From Solea solea (lineage: Eukaryota > Chordata > Actinopteri > Pleuronectiformes > Soleidae), in the NCBI RefSeq assembly GCF_958295425.1, contig NC_081146.1:14504131-14568130 (forward strand): a DNA stretch of 64,000 nucleotides. The letters run 5' to 3'. A program made the translations under genes and the position numbers. How positions within the stretch are numbered: the first letter of the stretch is position 1; every line of letters begins with the position of its first letter. Below the pieces are notes generated by a model. The model made no database searches. It was not told the origin of the DNA and saw nothing but the letters and a program-made list of their open reading frames with translations. Shown piece by piece: positions 60,659 to 64,000 of this stretch.

Positions 60659-63650
60659 ATGGCGACGCTCAGTAAACGATCATGCCTGAAGTTTCTCCTA
60701 CATCTTGCCCAAGATAATCTGGATTTCAGATTACCGGTAAGATTTATTCACTTTAGTTCGCACCCGTGTGTCGCTCTTAATGTGAGTGATGAATGTCACT
60801 TTTGGAGGTGGACGAAGAGCAGAGTCCCACCTCAGTTGCTGTGCTCTGTTAGCTAGCACACTTGCTAAATCCATACTGGTTTCTTAAGTGGTTTATTTAC
60901 GTGGTTTATTTACGTGGTTTATTTACGTAGTATTCACAAACAAAGGCATGTACAGTATATGAAAACAAACACATCATGACCACAACCAGCAGTATTTAGA
61001 GGACGGTGTCAAACAGCTTTCTTAGTTTTTAAATGCACTGCTCAGTTTCCTTTTTCAAAGACCACAACTGCATTTGGATTTGAAAATAGGGTTCTTTCCT
61101 ATAATTACCAAATGATTCATTAGGAACAGTTATTTCTGTTTTCTGACAAATAAAACAGAGTCTATGTTAGTAATAATCATAACCATTTTAGATTTCTATT
61201 TATGCCCATTGAAATTTAGTTTGTGAAATATAACTGTCTAATTTCCCATCGATTTTCATTTTAGTTTCCTTGTGGACATTATCCAGTTTATTAACATCAA
61301 CAACACATAGCATTTTTTTAAGGAGCAGAAGATACTGTATTGTTGCTGGATTTTAAATGTACTTTCCTATATCGTGATATTTGTCCTCCCCCCGAATCCT
61401 TAAAGGGACATTTCTCTGATTTTACAGTTAACTGGTCTCAGTAAGCAGCACTACTCGGCTTGTAAAAGCTTGTGATATTATATATTTACTGTTACCAGTA
61501 AAGCTTTACAGCGGTGGTAACCTTACAACACACATCAGTGTTTTTTGTCATTTCTCCTCACTCTTGTAGGAGATCAAGGCTTTACTGGCTGTCAGAGGAA
61601 AACCATTCCATCCTGATGAAAACTTCAAAGAAAAGGTTTGCAATTTTTATGAACCTATTTTAAGGTCTTGTCCTTTTGGTTTACCTTTTGTTACTAACAC
61701 TGTGTTTGACTCATCTTCTCGCTTCTTCTGTCTAGTCTCCTTTCTGGTGTCTGGATGGCTTGTGTGAGGATGATGTTCGTGCCATCATGGCCAGATCAGT
61801 TTGTGCAAAGTAAGTGAGTGACAGCCCAGCATTGTTGCTGAGGGGTCCTGAACATGTTTATCTGTGGCCATATTCCATTTTCAGTATTTTCTACACTGAA
61901 GTGGCTGTTATGTTGATGTGGTTTAAGTTGCTTTACACTTTCAGGTCTGCCTTTGAATTATGGGGCCACGGAGAGACACACAGTGATCTCCAAACGTCTC
62001 TCCTAAACTATCCATTAGAGAATATGGTTTGTGATGCTACATTTTATAGTCCTATTGTTTTGGACATGCACATCCATGTACACCAGTTCATTTCAATTAC
62101 AGTTTCATAAGAATTATAAAAAATATGAGAGTATTTTTATTTTTGTTTGTGCTCTTCCTCCATATTTCTCTACAGTCACCATTCATGCGCAAGGACTCCA
62201 CATACAGAATCAATGTCTACACCTTCAACAAGACCCTGGAGTTTACTGACAGAATCAAAAGGATTGATGTGAGTCTTTAGATTGTATGATTAATGCTCAG
62301 AAATGTTTATCTTATTTATTTTAAGTGTATCTTCATCTTTGTAAGCTTGCATATATGCAGTATGTTCAGAATGTAGTGATTGGTACTTTCTACTGTCAGG
62401 CTTTGGAGTATCTTCCATTTGAGGGCACAGTGAGTCTGAAGAGTGCACAGCACATTTTCTGTTTACTGGAGGATTACGGCACTGACCCCAACAACATCCC
62501 AGACAATCCATACTACGTCTACTTTGGTCGATGGGTAAGAGATGCATGACTTCTTTTTTGCATTAGACCGATAACAAGTAATTTGCAACTGAATGTTTTC
62601 CATCTTGACACACTCCTACTCCAGATAGCGGACGGTCAGCGTGAGTTGATCCGCTCCCACAGTGTGAAGAACAGACACTTCATTGGAAACACCAGCATGG
62701 ATGCTGGCCTGTCATTTATCATGGCAAACCATGCTAAGGTCAAAGAGAATGACGTTGTTTTTGACCCATTTGTAGGCACAGGTGAGCACATGTGTGTCAT
62801 TGCCTGTAATGAATTAGATTTACCCACAGAATTCCACACACTGGGAAATCATCATTGACTTCTTTGACTGTTTCAGGGAGCCTTTTGGTTGCATGTTCTC
62901 ATTTTGGAGCCTATGTCTGTGGAATAGATATTGATTACAACACTATCCATGGCAGAGGTACGTTTTGTCTTACATGGCACAACAACTGCTGTCTTTTGAA
63001 GTAAAATTAGTTTAATTTGAAGGTATCATTAACCACATTTTTTAAATGTTCCCTTGTCTTTCAGGTCGGTCAAGCCGTAAAAACCAGAAGTGGCGAGGAC
63101 CTGATGAGAATATCCGAGCCAACCTCCGTCAATATGGAACAGAGAAGATGTATTTGGATGTCATGGTGTCTGATGCGTCCAAGTCTGTGTGGAGAAACGC
63201 TGCTCTGTTTGATGCCATCATTACTGATCGTAGGTCTTGATTACTTTACTCATAGTTTATCATTAACACTTGCTGAATATGAAAATTTGTGATACAAGTG
63301 TCAATAAGCTGTTTTAATTCCATGCCGTTTACTGTTTTTAGACGAGGGTGTTTTTTGTGTTTGGAAATTGTTCTTAGTTCACATGAAAAATCATCTCTCA
63401 TCAGGAACCCTGAGTTGGAGCTCGTTATCTTGTTCTATTGCTAGATTACTAATGCTTGATTGCTAGATTAGTACTGTAGGCTTTTGTCAAGTTGACCTGT
63501 GCACCAAACATCTGTTCTTCCACCAATGGGATGAGCTTGTTTCTTGGTTAATTTTTCGGTGTTGTTTTTGTTGTCAGCTCCATATGGTATCCGTGAGTCC
63601 ACAAGGCGGACAGGTTCTCACAAAGACATCCCCAGACCCCCTGATGCCAT
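60659..63650 (+). CDS. trmt11: tRNA (guanine10-N2)-methyltransferase catalytic subunit, 5' part
   Basis: Ten coding exons: 60659–60736, 61570–61635, 61736–61809, 61945–62026, 62176–62268, 62400–62534, 62625–62781, 62877–62957, 63065–63229 and 63578–63650. They total about 334 codons of an expected 460 or so; the gene continues past the window after a GTAAGA donor. TRMT11 pairs with TRMT112 to methylate G10 of tRNAs. The N-terminal half is the THUMP-type tRNA-binding region (CAKSAFELWGHG, YTFNKTLEFTDRIKRID, LEYLPFEGTVSL, YFGRW). The methyltransferase domain follows, with HFIGNTSMDAGLSFIMANH, the SAM-binding motif DPFVGTG, CGIDIDYN, RGPDENIRANLRQYG, and the catalytic DPPYGIREST motif, which is split between exons 9 and 10. 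All phases agree. The start ATG sits in a short GC-richer stretch without a TATA box. Confidence 0.93.
60888..60926. repeat. 13-bp tandem repeat, three copies
   Basis: GTGGTTTATTTAC is repeated three times without change, in trmt11 intron 1. Confidence 0.95.
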
Positions 63651-63730
63651 GTAAGAACATTTGTGATTTTAATAGTATTTTAACCTGCCATAACTTATGT
63701 ATACAAAGAAAATCAGTTCCTTTATTTAAC

Positions 63731-63970
63731 CTTTAATTTAATTTAATTTAATTTAATTCAATCTTTATTAGGGACAAAACAAGTGAGCGGTCCATAGCAC
63801 CAACAGAGCACAACAAATATCATATATTTACATACAGGCTGGAGCGCCAGTGGTTCCACATTCTAGACGAGAACCTGACAGAGCTCAGTTCAGAGTTGGT
63901 TAAGGCTAAAATAATACCATTTACAGAGTCAGATAACCTACACATACATCTATATATAAGGTTCCTTATT
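63731..63970 (+). repeat. (TTTAA)n tract and probable dispersed repeat in trmt11 intron 10
   Basis: TTTAA units run to about 63760. They continue into TCTTTATTAGGGACAAAACA and a GC-richer stretch ending near 63930, which looks like a LINE-type 3' end. No coding exon is seen between 63651 and 64000. Confidence 0.45.
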
Positions 63971-64000
63971 ACAGCAGAGTTTAAAGTGTTAAATGTTTAA

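Overview
The window looks like nuclear DNA of a ray-finned fish, most likely a percomorph teleost. Evidence: genes are split by short GT–AG introns, and there are many CA/GT, CT/GA and AT-rich microsatellites. There are several hAT-type miniature transposons with 8-bp target duplications, a Tc1-like relic, an L2-like LINE relic, and dispersed repeats of kinds I know from teleost genomes. There is no bacterial, viral, CRISPR, rRNA or convincing tRNA feature.

Layout. 1–26.9 kb is gene-poor: simple repeats, a 60-bp tandem duplication (7148–7266), a decayed hAT element with a broken BED-finger transposase fragment (10630–11798), a LINE reverse-transcriptase relic (13598–14035) and two short hAT miniature elements (19965–20075, 24133–24429). 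26.9–29.3 kb (+) is cmtm8, a four-exon MARVEL-domain gene. 29.7–35.9 kb (−) is a small lectin cluster: a two-exon relic followed by two intact five-exon jacalin-like (ZG16-like) genes. Their exons and introns are almost identical while their flanks have diverged. 36–47.8 kb has no gene; it holds a tRNA-like dispersed repeat split by a 522-bp hAT insertion and a 1-kb CA-rich minisatellite (about 41526–42549).

47.8–63.7 kb is a compact gene block. It starts with an ncoa7-like TLDc gene (+) with two alternative first exons, one TATA-driven and one encoding the counterpart of the mammalian NCOA7 short isoform. Then come hint3 (+), an ABRA/costars-like gene (−), and the first ten coding exons of trmt11 (+), which runs off the right edge. 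NCOA7–HINT3–TRMT11 is also the human 6q22 order, which supports the gene names.

The genes are independent eukaryotic units, not an operon: MARVEL membrane trafficking (cmtm8), probable secreted mucosal lectins, TLDc stress or innate response (ncoa7), nucleotide hydrolysis (hint3), actin/Rho signalling (ABRA-like) and tRNA G10 methylation (trmt11). The most informative observations are the sharply bounded homogenised tract in the lectin pair, the previously unannotated lectin relic beside it, the dual-promoter TLDc gene with no LysM exons in view, and the precise hAT insertions. Exon limits were read by eye from splice signals, frame continuity and remembered family sequences; no alignment was run.
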